Below are positions 38,562 to 47,038 of a stretch of 64,000 bases of DNA, piece by piece. Position numbers and translations under genes: made by a program. Numbering within the stretch: the first letter of the stretch is position 1; each line of letters begins with the position of its first letter. The DNA comes from Niveibacterium umoris (lineage in GTDB: Bacteria; Pseudomonadota; Gammaproteobacteria; Burkholderiales; Rhodocyclaceae), in the NCBI RefSeq assembly GCF_014197015.1, contig NZ_JACIET010000001.1:2511392-2575391 (forward strand). Reading direction: 5' to 3'. The notes beneath the pieces are model-generated. The model saw nothing but the letters and a program-made list of their open reading frames with translations, was not told where the DNA came from and made no database searches.

Positions 38562-40634
38562 TCAGTTCCACATGCCGCGCAGCCGTGCGGCAATATCGAT
38601 GACCGCCTGCGGCGGTGCCGTGACCGCGCCCGCCGCCGCGCCGCCTCCCGCCACCGGCCACACCGCCTGCTCGAAGCTGTCGAGCATCGCGGCGGGAATG
38701 AAGCGAGTACGCTGCGCATAGACATGGCGGTCGCCGCCGCCCGCCTGCTGGGTCACGTAGAAACGCTGCGGCGTGATCAGGTGCAGCGCGTCCTTGGCGC
38801 GCGTCATCGCGACATACAGCAGGCGCCGCTCCTCTTCGATCTCGGCGCTGCTGCCGGTCGCAAGATCGGACGGAATGCAGCCATCCACCGTGTTGAGCAG
38901 GTACACCGAGTCCCATTCCTGCCCTTTGGCTGAATGGATCGTCGACAAGATCAGGTAGTCCTCGTCGAGCAGCGGCACGCCGGATTCGTCGCTGGTCGCA
39001 TCCGGCGGATCGAGCGTCAGTTCGGTCAGGAAGCGCTCTCGGTTCGGGTAGCTCGCGGCGATACGTTCCATCTGCAGCAGATCGGCCTCGCGGATCGCGG
39101 CGTCCTCGTACTTGCGATCGAGATGGGGCGCATACCAGCGCCGCGCGCGCTCGATGTCGGCCGGCCAGGCCGAGCGGGTACGCAATTCGCCGAGCAGCTG
39201 CGGCAGCGTCGCCCACGCCTCCCCCGCGCTCGACGGCGGCTGAAAATCGGCCAGCGCCACCACCGGATCGTTCGCCGCCTCCACCAGATCGACGATGCGC
39301 GCTGCGCTCTTCGGCCCGATGCCCGGCATCAACTGCACCGCACGAAAGCCGGCCACACGGTCGCGCGGATTCTCGGCCCAGCGCAGCACCGCGAGCAGAT
39401 CCTTGACATGGGCCGCCTCAAGAAACTTGAGCCCGCCAAACTTGACGAAGGGCACATTGCGACGCGTGAGCTCGAGCTCCAGCGGGGCGCTGTGGTGCGC
39501 GGCGCGGAACAGCACCGCCTGCTTCTTCAGCCGCACGCCCTCTTCACGGCGCGCCAGCACCTGACCGACGATGTAACGCGCCTGATCCGCCTCGTCGTGC
39601 ACGGTCACGAGCTGCGGGCGCTGGGTCGCCGCGCGCTCGCTCCACAGGTTTTTCGTGAAACGTTCGGCGGCAAGCCCGATGACGGCATTCGATGCCGCCA
39701 GGATCGGCTGGGTCGAGCGGTAGTTGCGCTCGAGTGTCACCACCTGCGCCGGCTGCGGGAACTGCTGCGGGAAGTCGAGGATGTTGCGCACCGTCGCGCC
39801 ACGGAAGGCGTAGATCGACTGTGCGTCGTCGCCGACCACGGTGAGTCCCTGCCCTTCCGGTTTCAGCGCCTTGAGGATGGAGGCCTGCAGGCGGTTGGTG
39901 TCCTGATACTCATCGACCAGCACATGCGCGAAGCGTGCGCCGAGTTCAGCCGCCAGCGTCGGTTCGCTGACCATGTGCGCCCAGTACAGCAGCAGGTCGT
40001 CGTAGTCGAGCACGCCTTGCCGCTGCTTGGCGGTGACGTAGGCCCCGAAAAGTGCCTTCAGGTCGTCTTCCCACATTGCACACCAAGGGAAGGTTTCCTT
40101 CAGCACGTCGGCGAGCGGCGCCTCGGTGTTCACCACCCGGGAATAGATCGCGAGGCAGGTCTGCTTGGTCGGGAAGCGCTTTTCCTTGGCCGAGAAGCCC
40201 AACTCATGGCGGACCAGATTCATCAGGTCGGCCGAATCCTCGCGGTCGTGGATGGTGAAGTTCTGCCCCAGGCCGATCCGTTCGGCGTACTCGCGCAGCA
40301 GTCGCGCGCCAATGCCGTGAAAGGTGCCGGCCCAGGCCAGCGCGGCACGCGCCAGCGTCGGGTCGTCCGACGCCGCGCCGAGGATGCGCTCGACCCGGCG
40401 CGTCATTTCGACCGCCGCGCGGCGCGAGAACGTCAGCAGCAGGATCGCTGCCGGGTCCGCCCCACCCAGCACAAGGTGCGCGACGCGGTGCGCAAGGGTG
40501 TTGGTCTTGCCCGATCCGGCACCCGCGATCACCAGCAATGGCGCGGCGCCGGCGTACTCCACCGCGGCGCGCTGCTCCGGGTTCAGGTGATCGCGTGGGC
40601 TCGTTGAAGCGGCTGGATTCGCAGGTGGCGGCAT
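38562..40634 (-). CDS. UvrD/Rep-family ATP-dependent DNA helicase
   Basis: 690 residues, superfamily 1A 3'-5' helicase. Q-motif/NPEQRAAV, Walker A AGAGSGKT, motif Ia TFSRRAAVEM, Walker B-like VDEYQDTN, GDDAQSIYAFRGA, ERNYRST and the late motifs STIHSAKGQEWDSVYL and EERRLLYVAMTRAK are all intact. It is shorter than E. coli UvrD (720) and lacks its C-terminal tail. Start ATG 40634; the longer frame crosses the promoter. It may act in DNA repair or replication restart; a LexA-like dyad 23 bases upstream suggests SOS control. Confidence 0.92.
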   Translation of the reverse strand: MPPPANPAASTSPRDHLNPEQRAAVEYAGAAPLLVIAGAGSGKTNTLAHRVAHLVLGGADPAAILLLTFSRRAAVEMTRRVERILGAASDDPTLARAALAWAGTFHGIGARLLREYAERIGLGQNFTIHDREDSADLMNLVRHELGFSAKEKRFPTKQTCLAIYSRVVNTEAPLADVLKETFPWCAMWEDDLKALFGAYVTAKQRQGVLDYDDLLLYWAHMVSEPTLAAELGARFAHVLVDEYQDTNRLQASILKALKPEGQGLTVVGDDAQSIYAFRGATVRNILDFPQQFPQPAQVVTLERNYRSTQPILAASNAVIGLAAERFTKNLWSERAATQRPQLVTVHDEADQARYIVGQVLARREEGVRLKKQAVLFRAAHHSAPLELELTRRNVPFVKFGGLKFLEAAHVKDLLAVLRWAENPRDRVAGFRAVQLMPGIGPKSAARIVDLVEAANDPVVALADFQPPSSAGEAWATLPQLLGELRTRSAWPADIERARRWYAPHLDRKYEDAAIREADLLQMERIAASYPNRERFLTELTLDPPDATSDESGVPLLDEDYLILSTIHSAKGQEWDSVYLLNTVDGCIPSDLATGSSAEIEEERRLLYVAMTRAKDALHLITPQRFYVTQQAGGGDRHVYAQRTRFIPAAMLDSFEQAVWPVAGGGAAAGAVTAPPQAVIDIAARLRGMWN

Positions 40635-40656
40635 GGTCGTTGATCGGTCAAAACCA

Positions 40657-40670
40657 TGTATGAATATACA
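40657..40670 (-). promoter_or_regulatory. LexA-like palindrome at the helicase promoter
   Basis: TGTATGAATATACA is a TGTAT-N4-ATACA dyad matching the core of the LexA box CTGTAT-N4-ATACAG, but the outer C and G are replaced (A and C). It overlaps TATATT, a likely minus-strand -10, and ends 23 bases before the helicase ATG. Confidence 0.5.
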
Positions 40671-40787
40671 CCCTCGCCGTATTCGCCGGCAGCGGTAGTG
40701 ACATTCCGCACCCCGCTCGGCAATCCCTCTGGCGCATCGGCCTCGCTGAACCATACTGCAAACAGGCACATGCGGCGGGAGAGCACG

Positions 40788-41234
40788 ATGAACACGGTTG
40801 CCTTTGAACAGATCGGTCGCGACGAAGCGCGCGAGGCCTTCGACGCTGCATTCCCGCAGCGCGGCAAGGCAGCGGACACCAACACGTACCAGCACGGCGC
40901 CACGGCCGACGAGCCGCTCACCCCGGGCGCCCGTGAATGGCTACGCAGTCTGCCGCACCAAGCACGCGCCGAGCACCTCTCGGCACGCCATCCGCACATC
41001 GCCAATGCCATCGCGGCGCGCTGGCAGCGTCCAGTGGAAGCACTGAACTACCTGAACGAATTGCTGGTCGATCACCGTGGCTCGCGCAAGGGCTTTTCCG
41101 AGCCGGTGGTGATCGAACTGCTGCATCTGCACGACCTGTGCACCGACGCACTGCCGCGCCGCAATCACTTGCTGCCCAACGACCCTTGGCTGGCCGGCAA
41201 CGACCCCTCCGATCGCAACGCCGAGTACCGTTGA
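40788..41234 (+). CDS. Hypothetical soluble protein
   Basis: 148 residues, family not recognised. Mostly helical and polar: FEQIGRDEAREAFDAAFPQRGKA at the start, a REWLRSLPHQARAEHLSARHPHIANAIAARW helical middle and a basic/acidic end (NHLLPNDPWLAGNDPSDRNAEYR). No signal peptide or membrane helix. ATG 40788 has GGGAGAG seven bases upstream. Divergent from the helicase and convergent with the operon ending at 41319, so neither neighbour shares its transcript. Confidence 0.7.
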   Translation: MNTVAFEQIGRDEAREAFDAAFPQRGKAADTNTYQHGATADEPLTPGAREWLRSLPHQARAEHLSARHPHIANAIAARWQRPVEALNYLNELLVDHRGSRKGFSEPVVIELLHLHDLCTDALPRRNHLLPNDPWLAGNDPSDRNAEYR

Positions 41235-41318
41235 AGGAAACGCCCCGCGCGGGGTCACCGTGATGGCATTCATCTGGCCTTGCCGGCGTGACACATCGTG
41301 CGTGCCGCACGCCTCCGA

Positions 41319-42836
41319 TCAGCGTATCGCGTGCCGCCACTCATCCTCGAAAATGCGTACCAGATTCTGGCTGTTGAGGTGGTTCGGTTCGGCGTCGACG
41401 CGCGCCATGTCGCCCGGAAAGTCGAACAGCGTCGCAAGCGACGCGTTGGTCAGGAAGCGTGTCTCGACCGGCAGCACTTGCGGCCGTGCGTACAGCGTCC
41501 TGCCCGCAAGGATATAGCCCCACTCACCGAACGAAGGCACCAGCGTGTGGTAGGGCGCGGTCAGCAGACCGGCTTCTTCGAGCGTGGCAACCACCGTCCA
41601 GAACGCCTTGCGAGCGTAGAAGGGACTGGTCGCCTGCACGACGATGCGCCCCTCGGGTACGACATGGCGGGCCAGCAAGCGATAGAACGCGGTGGTGTAG
41701 AGCTTGCCGACCGCGAAGCTGGACGGGTCGGGGAAGTCGACAACGACGAAGTCAAAGGTCTCGGCATGGTCTTCCAGCCAGCGGCCGGCGTCCGTGTTGA
41801 TGACCCGCACCTTCGGTGAGTGGAAGGCGTCGTGGTTGAGCGCACGCAGCGCCGGTGCGTCGCGGAACAGATCGGTCATGCCCGGGTCCAGATCGACCAG
41901 GGTGACTTGCTGGATCTGCGGGTACTTGAGGATCTCGCGCACCGCAAGGCCATCGCCGCCACCCAGCACCAGCACCCGCCTGGCCCACGGCAAAGCCGCC
42001 AGGCCGGGGTGGACCAGCGCTTCGTGGTAGCGGTATTCGTCGGCTGACGAGAACTGCAGGTTGTTGTTGAGGAACAGCCGCAGGTCGTCCTTCCAGCGGG
42101 TCAGTACGATGCGCTGGTAGGGTGTGGTGCGGGTGTAGAGGATCTGGTCCTGGTACATCTGCTGCTCGGCCCAGCCGGTGAAACGGCCAGATGCGGCCAA
42201 GCCGGCAAGCAGCACGATCAGCACCAGCGCGCACTGCGTCAGCACCAGGCGTGCGCGCGGCAACTGATCGCGGAACACTGCAACCGCCCACAGCGCGACG
42301 CTTGCGTTCAACAGCCCGAACATCAGCCCGGTACGCACCAGCCCGAGATGCGGCGCCAGCAACAGCGGGAAGGCGATCGACACCGCGAGCGCGCCCAGGT
42401 AATCCACGGTAAGCACTTGCGAGACCAGATCGCGCAGCGACAGGTCGCGCTTGAGAATGCGCATCACCAGCGGAATTTCGAGCCCGACCAGCACCCCGAC
42501 GGTGAGCACCGCGCCGTACAGCATGACGCGGAAAGGCGCCGCTTCAAGCGCGAAGATGCCGAACAGCGCCGCCGGGGTGAAACCGCCGATCAGGCCGACC
42601 AGCAGTTCGAGATGGATGAAGCGCAGGACCAGATTGCGTTCGACATAGCGCGACAGCCACGAGCCGACGCCCATCGCGAACAGATAGGTGCCGATGACGG
42701 TCGAGAACTGCGTGACCGAATCGCCCAGCAGGTACGACGACAGCGCGCCGGCGACCAGCTCGTAGGCGAGGCCGCAGGACGCAACGATGAAGACGGAGAC
42801 AAGCAGCGCATGGCGCTGCGAACGCAACGCGATCAA
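41319..42836 (-). CDS. Membrane-fused spermidine-synthase-like protein
   Basis: 505 residues. About seven membrane helices (residues ~8-230) precede a spermidine-synthase-like Rossmann domain: RVLVLGGGDGLAVREILKYP, VTLVDLDPGMTDL, INTDAGRWLE and VVVDFPDPSSFAVGKLYTTAFYRLL, where DFPDP takes the place of the catalytic D-S/T-x-DP block of true aminopropyltransferases. It may transfer an aminopropyl or similar group at the membrane; the reaction is not established. Start TTG 42836 overlaps the DUF350 stop as TTGA. Last gene of a five-gene operon with DUF350, DUF4178 and SPFH proteins. No speD or glutathionylspermidine-synthase-like gene lies in the window. Confidence 0.82.
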   Translation of the reverse strand: MIALRSQRHALLVSVFIVASCGLAYELVAGALSSYLLGDSVTQFSTVIGTYLFAMGVGSWLSRYVERNLVLRFIHLELLVGLIGGFTPAALFGIFALEAAPFRVMLYGAVLTVGVLVGLEIPLVMRILKRDLSLRDLVSQVLTVDYLGALAVSIAFPLLLAPHLGLVRTGLMFGLLNASVALWAVAVFRDQLPRARLVLTQCALVLIVLLAGLAASGRFTGWAEQQMYQDQILYTRTTPYQRIVLTRWKDDLRLFLNNNLQFSSADEYRYHEALVHPGLAALPWARRVLVLGGGDGLAVREILKYPQIQQVTLVDLDPGMTDLFRDAPALRALNHDAFHSPKVRVINTDAGRWLEDHAETFDFVVVDFPDPSSFAVGKLYTTAFYRLLARHVVPEGRIVVQATSPFYARKAFWTVVATLEEAGLLTAPYHTLVPSFGEWGYILAGRTLYARPQVLPVETRFLTNASLATLFDFPGDMARVDAEPNHLNSQNLVRIFEDEWRHAIR

Positions 42837-43051
42837 CCGTGAATCGCCGCTGCAACGATGTTGGCGATGCCCAGACACATCGCCGCGACGATGATCGCAA
42901 GCGGGAGGTTGCGCTCCTTCACGATCTCGCGCCACAGGTCATAGGGCGTGATCTTGTCGACCACGATGAACGAGACCCAGAACACCACGACACCGAGAAT
43001 CGAGTAGACGATGGAGCTGAGCAAGGGCTTCGCGTTGAAGAACTGTTCCAT
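42833..43051 (-). CDS. DUF350 membrane protein, YjfL-like
   Basis: 72 residues with two hydrophobic helices (SSIVYSILGVVVFWVSFIVVDK and LAIIVAAMCLGIANIVAAAIHG) separated by TPYDLWREIVKERN, the DUF350 pattern seen in E. coli YjfL. A GGGAG ribosome site precedes ATG 43051. It sits between a 50-residue peptide gene and the spermidine-synthase-like gene; the E. coli relative also lies in an operon with membrane-stress and spermidine-related genes. Molecular function unknown. Confidence 0.85.
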   Translation of the reverse strand: MEQFFNAKPLLSSIVYSILGVVVFWVSFIVVDKITPYDLWREIVKERNLPLAIIVAAMCLGIANIVAAAIHG

Positions 43052-43066
43052 GAGTTTCGCTCCCGC

Positions 43067-43219
43067 TTACTTGTGATAGAGGCGCCCGCCGCTGCCACCG
43101 CTACCCGAGCGTGACAAGGACGACGAGCCATGTGGATCGAAAAACCCGTAGCCGCGCGAATCCATCCATCCGAGCGTGGATATCGCGATCAGCGCGGTGA
43201 CGGTGAAGACCTTGATCAT
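43067..43219 (-). CDS. Small 50-residue membrane/secreted peptide of the DUF350 operon
   Basis: A frame too short for usual cut-offs but well placed: ATG 43217-43219 overlaps the DUF4178 stop as TGATG, and the TAA at 43067 is 15 bases before the DUF350 start. The product has a hydrophobic N-terminus (MIKVFTVTALIAISTLGWMD) like a signal or anchor, then GYGFFDPHGSSSLSRSGSGGSGG, a glycine/serine-rich tail ending RLYHK. No family recognised. The exact coupling at both ends argues that it is translated. Confidence 0.65.
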   Translation of the reverse strand: MIKVFTVTALIAISTLGWMDSRGYGFFDPHGSSSLSRSGSGGSGGRLYHK

Positions 43220-45138
43220 CAGTCATCGTCCTCCGAACTGGACACCAAGGGGTGATCGCTTTCGCGCCAGCGCGCCGCCTCGAAACTGTGGCTGCGCAGG
43301 AAGGCAAACACTGGAAAGAGCAGCAGCAGTATCCAGCAGAGGACCAGGTTCGAGAATGGCGGCGGCGACACCTTCAAGGTCACCTGGTCCGACAAGCCCT
43401 GTGGCGCTTCAGGCGGTAGCTCGCCATGCACGACCAGGTGATACTCGCCGGCCGGTACGCCGTAGAACACCGAACTGCTCGTCTGCTGCCCCTCCGACCA
43501 CGAACCATCCTCATCGTAGCCGCTGTAATACGAAACTTCGCTGGCCGAGGTAAATGCCTCGCCGCTGTCGCGGTTGACAAGTTCCACCTCGAACCCGGCC
43601 CAGGTGTTGGATACCGGCGTGAAGTGATCGACCTCGACCCGCTTCTGGGCCGTCGCAATGCGGAAGGGTTCGGAGGTGAGCGCCGATTCAGTGCCCGGTT
43701 GCATCTCGAGCGTCGTGCGGTGAAATACGGATGACGTGCCGCTCGAAAACCAGCCATGCACCATCAGGGCCAGCACCGAGAACACCACGAACAGCCCCAG
43801 CACCTTCCAGCGCGCCCCCTTGTGCGGATTCGGCTGACAGGCGTTGACGCCAGCCGCGCGAATCAAGGGACGCTTCAAACCGAATGCGGCACCGACCTCG
43901 TCCGGCGACAGGTAGTAACCCTCCGACCAGGTGACTTCGTCGTCGGTGATCTCGCACGACAGCACCCGCGGCGGCGACACGAAATCGCGCACCTTCACCG
44001 TGTCGCCGATGCGCACCCGCCAGGTGAATTCGCCCAGCACCGCGATGACTTCTGCCGCATAGTCGGCGAAGTGCGTATAGCGCGTGCTGCCGAGCGAATA
44101 CTCGGGGCGTGAGCCGGTGGCGCGCGACGTCGGCAGCTTGTCGCTCTGCCGCACGAAGTTCCAGTGCCCGCGTTCGCTGACCAACCACGCAAAGCCGCCC
44201 TTGCCATCGTAGAGCAGGTACTCGTCCCAGGTGCCGACCACATTCGGCACGCCCTTGCGCATGAAGCCGATGGCTTCCCACTCGACGCCTTCGAACTTCC
44301 CCTTGCTGCCCAGCGGCAGGGGTGGCACCACCACAGAGCCGGCACGCGCCGCCTCGCGCACCTTCGCGACCTTGCCATCGATGTCCGACAGCGCGCCGCA
44401 ACTGGTGCAGGCCATCGCGAGCACGCTCTGGTCATGCAGTGACCAGGGCGCGCCGCACACCGGGCAACTGATCGCCTCGGCCTTGCGCGTGGGCGCGGCG
44501 ATCAGCGCCTCGCTCTCGCGATCGCGGGTATTGGAGAGCTTGAGCGACTCGCGCGCGACCGATTCGCCGACGTACACCGTCGCCGGGTCCGACGAGTAGT
44601 CGATCGATGCGAACGCTGCGTCCGGCCCGCGCAGGTCGATCACCGGCGCGATATAGCCGGCGCCGACGACAAACGGCAGTTCGCCCTCGCCAGAAAGGCA
44701 GACAGCCTCTTCCTTGTTGCTGACTTCGAAGACCTTGCCGGCGATCTGCACCCGCGCACCGGGTCGGATCGCCGCGAAGGGCGGGAACTCCGGGCGCGAC
44801 GGGTGCGGCAGCGTGACGGTCCACATGCCGCCCGACTCGGACATCCAGCCAAAGCGCCCATCGTCGAAGAGGATGTGCCACTCGTTCCAGAAGCCGGCGT
44901 CGTAACGCAACTGCAGGCGCCCGACCACGCCGAACGCGGTGCCTTGCCAGCGGCCCTGTGTGCCGATCTGTACCGGGCTGTCGTCCGGCACCAGCTCGGC
45001 CATGCGGCCGAGGTTCTTCAGCGTATCGCCGTCGCGGGCAAGGGTCGCGCGGCAATAGCTGCACACCGCCAGCGCGGACGCCGCCGACTGGTAGCGCACC
45101 GTGGCGCCACACGAAGGGCACATTACGCTAACGGGCAC
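43219..45138 (-). CDS. DUF4178-domain protein with two zinc ribbons
   Basis: 639 residues. A CPSCG...CSYC ribbon at the N-terminus is followed by a DUF4178 repeat (VQIGTQGRWQGTAFGVVGRLQLRYD...WNEWHILFDDGRFGWMSE). A second CPVCG...CTSCG ribbon near 225-250 precedes a second DUF4178 unit (GSKGKFEGVEWEAIGFMRK...WDEYLLYDGKGGFAWL). Two helices near 455 and 600 place an extracytoplasmic beta-rich region between them. Function is unknown; the family recurs with DUF350 and SPFH genes. The start may be GTG 45138 or ATG 45123; neither is decisive. Confidence 0.85.
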   Translation of the reverse strand: MPVSVMCPSCGATVRYQSAASALAVCSYCRATLARDGDTLKNLGRMAELVPDDSPVQIGTQGRWQGTAFGVVGRLQLRYDAGFWNEWHILFDDGRFGWMSESGGMWTVTLPHPSRPEFPPFAAIRPGARVQIAGKVFEVSNKEEAVCLSGEGELPFVVGAGYIAPVIDLRGPDAAFASIDYSSDPATVYVGESVARESLKLSNTRDRESEALIAAPTRKAEAISCPVCGAPWSLHDQSVLAMACTSCGALSDIDGKVAKVREAARAGSVVVPPLPLGSKGKFEGVEWEAIGFMRKGVPNVVGTWDEYLLYDGKGGFAWLVSERGHWNFVRQSDKLPTSRATGSRPEYSLGSTRYTHFADYAAEVIAVLGEFTWRVRIGDTVKVRDFVSPPRVLSCEITDDEVTWSEGYYLSPDEVGAAFGLKRPLIRAAGVNACQPNPHKGARWKVLGLFVVFSVLALMVHGWFSSGTSSVFHRTTLEMQPGTESALTSEPFRIATAQKRVEVDHFTPVSNTWAGFEVELVNRDSGEAFTSASEVSYYSGYDEDGSWSEGQQTSSSVFYGVPAGEYHLVVHGELPPEAPQGLSDQVTLKVSPPPFSNLVLCWILLLLFPVFAFLRSHSFEAARWRESDHPLVSSSEDDD

Positions 45139-45214
45139 CTAGGTCCAACCTCACCCTGTTTGACGAGATCCGGCGTGACACCACCGCCACGCCGCCGCAC
45201 TCAATGCGGAAATG

Positions 45215-46240
45215 TCAGGACAGCTTGCCGAGCAACTCGGCCTTCTTCGCCGCAAATTCCTCGGCCGTCAGAATGCCCTTTTCCATCAGCCCATGAAGCT
45301 TTTCCAGCAGGGCAACGACATCCTCCGCGGATTGTGCGGGCGCGGCCGCCGCAGCCGCCGCGGCTGGCGCCGCTGCCTGGGTCGCCTGCGCGAAGGCGCC
45401 GGCCATCGCCTGGCCGATCCCGAGCCCTGCGCCGAGACCGACGCCCGCACCAGCGATGCCACCTTCGTTGCCGGCCGCAATCGGAATCGCGTTGGCGGTC
45501 TGGTACTGCGTGAACTTGTTGAGGTCGCCGACCATGTTCATGCCGATGCGCTGGTCGAGCACCTTCTGCAGCTCTTCGGGCAACGACACGCTCTCGACCA
45601 CGAAATTGTCGAGCGCCAAACCAAGCTTCGCGAAGGCCGGTTCCATGCGCGCCTTGAGCTGCGCACCGAATTCGGACAGGTTGGCCGCCATGTCGAGGAA
45701 AGCCACGCCGGATTCGCCAAACAGCTCGCTCATGCACGACACCATCGTGCCCCGCAGTTGGCCGTCCAGATCGTCCACCGTGTAGTGCTCGCGGGTACCG
45801 CTGACTTCGGTGTGGAACAGCTTCGGATCTGCGATGCGGTAGCCGTACAGGCCGAAGGCACGCAGGCGGACGATGCCGAAATCCTTGTCGCGGATCGTCA
45901 CCGGCTGCGGCGTGCCCCACTTGCGATTGAGCTTGAGGCGGGTGCTGAAGAAGTAGACGTCGCTCTTGAACGGCGACTGGAACAGCTTGTCCCAGTTCTG
46001 CAGGTTGGTGAGGATCGGCAGCGTCTGCGTCTTGAGGGTGTACAGCCCGGGCGTAAAGGCATCCGCCGCGCGCCCCTCGTTGACGAACAGCGCGGCCTGC
46101 GATTCCCGCACCGTGAGCTGGGCCCCGTACTGGATCTCCATATCCTGCATCGGATAGCGCGACACCAGCACGCTGTCGTCGTCTTCCGTCCAGTGGATGA
46201 CGTCGATGAACTGTTTCTTGATGAAATCCATCAGTGCCAT
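45215..46240 (-). CDS. SPFH/band-7 protein with C-terminal SHOCT domain
   Basis: 341 residues. An SPFH-type core (VNEGRAADAFTPGLYTLKTQTLPILTNL, then RAFGLYGYRIADPKLFHTEV) of the virion-core-protein-like subfamily is followed by a glycine/alanine-rich linker (~250-305) and a SHOCT helix pair (DVVALLEKLHGLMEKGILTAEEFAAKKAELL) that mediates oligomerisation. No membrane helix, so it may coat the membrane from inside. GAGGAGGG lies seven bases before ATG 46240. First gene of the minus-strand operon that continues to the spermidine-synthase-like gene. Confidence 0.88.
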   Translation of the reverse strand: MALMDFIKKQFIDVIHWTEDDDSVLVSRYPMQDMEIQYGAQLTVRESQAALFVNEGRAADAFTPGLYTLKTQTLPILTNLQNWDKLFQSPFKSDVYFFSTRLKLNRKWGTPQPVTIRDKDFGIVRLRAFGLYGYRIADPKLFHTEVSGTREHYTVDDLDGQLRGTMVSCMSELFGESGVAFLDMAANLSEFGAQLKARMEPAFAKLGLALDNFVVESVSLPEELQKVLDQRIGMNMVGDLNKFTQYQTANAIPIAAGNEGGIAGAGVGLGAGLGIGQAMAGAFAQATQAAAPAAAAAAAAPAQSAEDVVALLEKLHGLMEKGILTAEEFAAKKAELLGKLS

Positions 46241-46327
46241 GGCGAAACCCTCCTCATTGAGTGCGCCAGCATCGTACTCCAGCCACCCGTGCGCTTGTGT
46301 GACCTCGCTGTCGGTTTGATCTGCAGC

Positions 46328-47038
46328 TCAGGCGCCTTCACGCGCCACGCACAGCAGCCCTTCCAGCACGAGATTGGGAAAGTCGATGCGCGGCGGCGCA
46401 ATCAGCGGCGCCAGCGCGGCGGCCGAACCGCCCGACAGCACCACCGGCGTGTGCGCCGGCATCTCCTGCCGGAAGCGCTCAACCGCACCGGACTGGGCAT
46501 AGCGGATACCGGTCTCGATCGCGTCGTGGGTGTTCTTGGGAAAGGCCACGCACTCGCCTTCGGCCAGCGGCAGCGCAGCGGTACCTCCGGCCAGCGCGCG
46601 CAGCATCAGGCCGTGGCCGGGCAGGATCAGCCCGCCGAGAAAGTTGCCACCGGCATCGATCGCATCCACCGTGGTGGCCGTACCCGCCGACACCACAACA
46701 CAGGCACCACGCACCCGATGCCATGCGCCAATCGCCGCAGCCCAGCGGTCGGGGCCGAGCCGCTGCGGATCGCGATAGCGGTTGGTGACCCCGCATCGGG
46801 TAAGTCCGGCGTGCAGCCATTCGGCCTTCTCCGCCCACGCGCCGAGTTGCTCCAGGATCAGCGCCCGGATGGCATCGGAGGCGACATGCGCAATCAGCAC
46901 CCGCGCAGGTTCGCCGAATCGGCCGAAGTCGCAGGTCGCCAGCGCATCGTGCGCGATGTCTTCGCGGCACAGCCATCGGGTACCGTCGTGGAAGCCCCAT
47001 TTGACGCGGGTGTTCCCTGCATCGATCAGCAAGAACAT
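46328..47038 (-). CDS. coaX: Type III pantothenate kinase
   Basis: 236 residues. Phosphorylates pantothenate with ATP, the first step of CoA synthesis. FLLIDAGNTRVKWG is the ASKHA-fold phosphate-1 motif; GPDRWAAAIGAWH, VVSAGTATTVDAID and GGLILPGHGLMLRAL complete the family set. The start ATG 47038 overlaps the birA stop as TGATG and has GAGGAGG eight bases upstream; the longer frame is the antisense-like extension into birA. Coupled birA-coaX is common in betaproteobacteria. Confidence 0.95.
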   Translation of the reverse strand: MFLLIDAGNTRVKWGFHDGTRWLCREDIAHDALATCDFGRFGEPARVLIAHVASDAIRALILEQLGAWAEKAEWLHAGLTRCGVTNRYRDPQRLGPDRWAAAIGAWHRVRGACVVVSAGTATTVDAIDAGGNFLGGLILPGHGLMLRALAGGTAALPLAEGECVAFPKNTHDAIETGIRYAQSGAVERFRQEMPAHTPVVLSGGSAAALAPLIAPPRIDFPNLVLEGLLCVAREGA

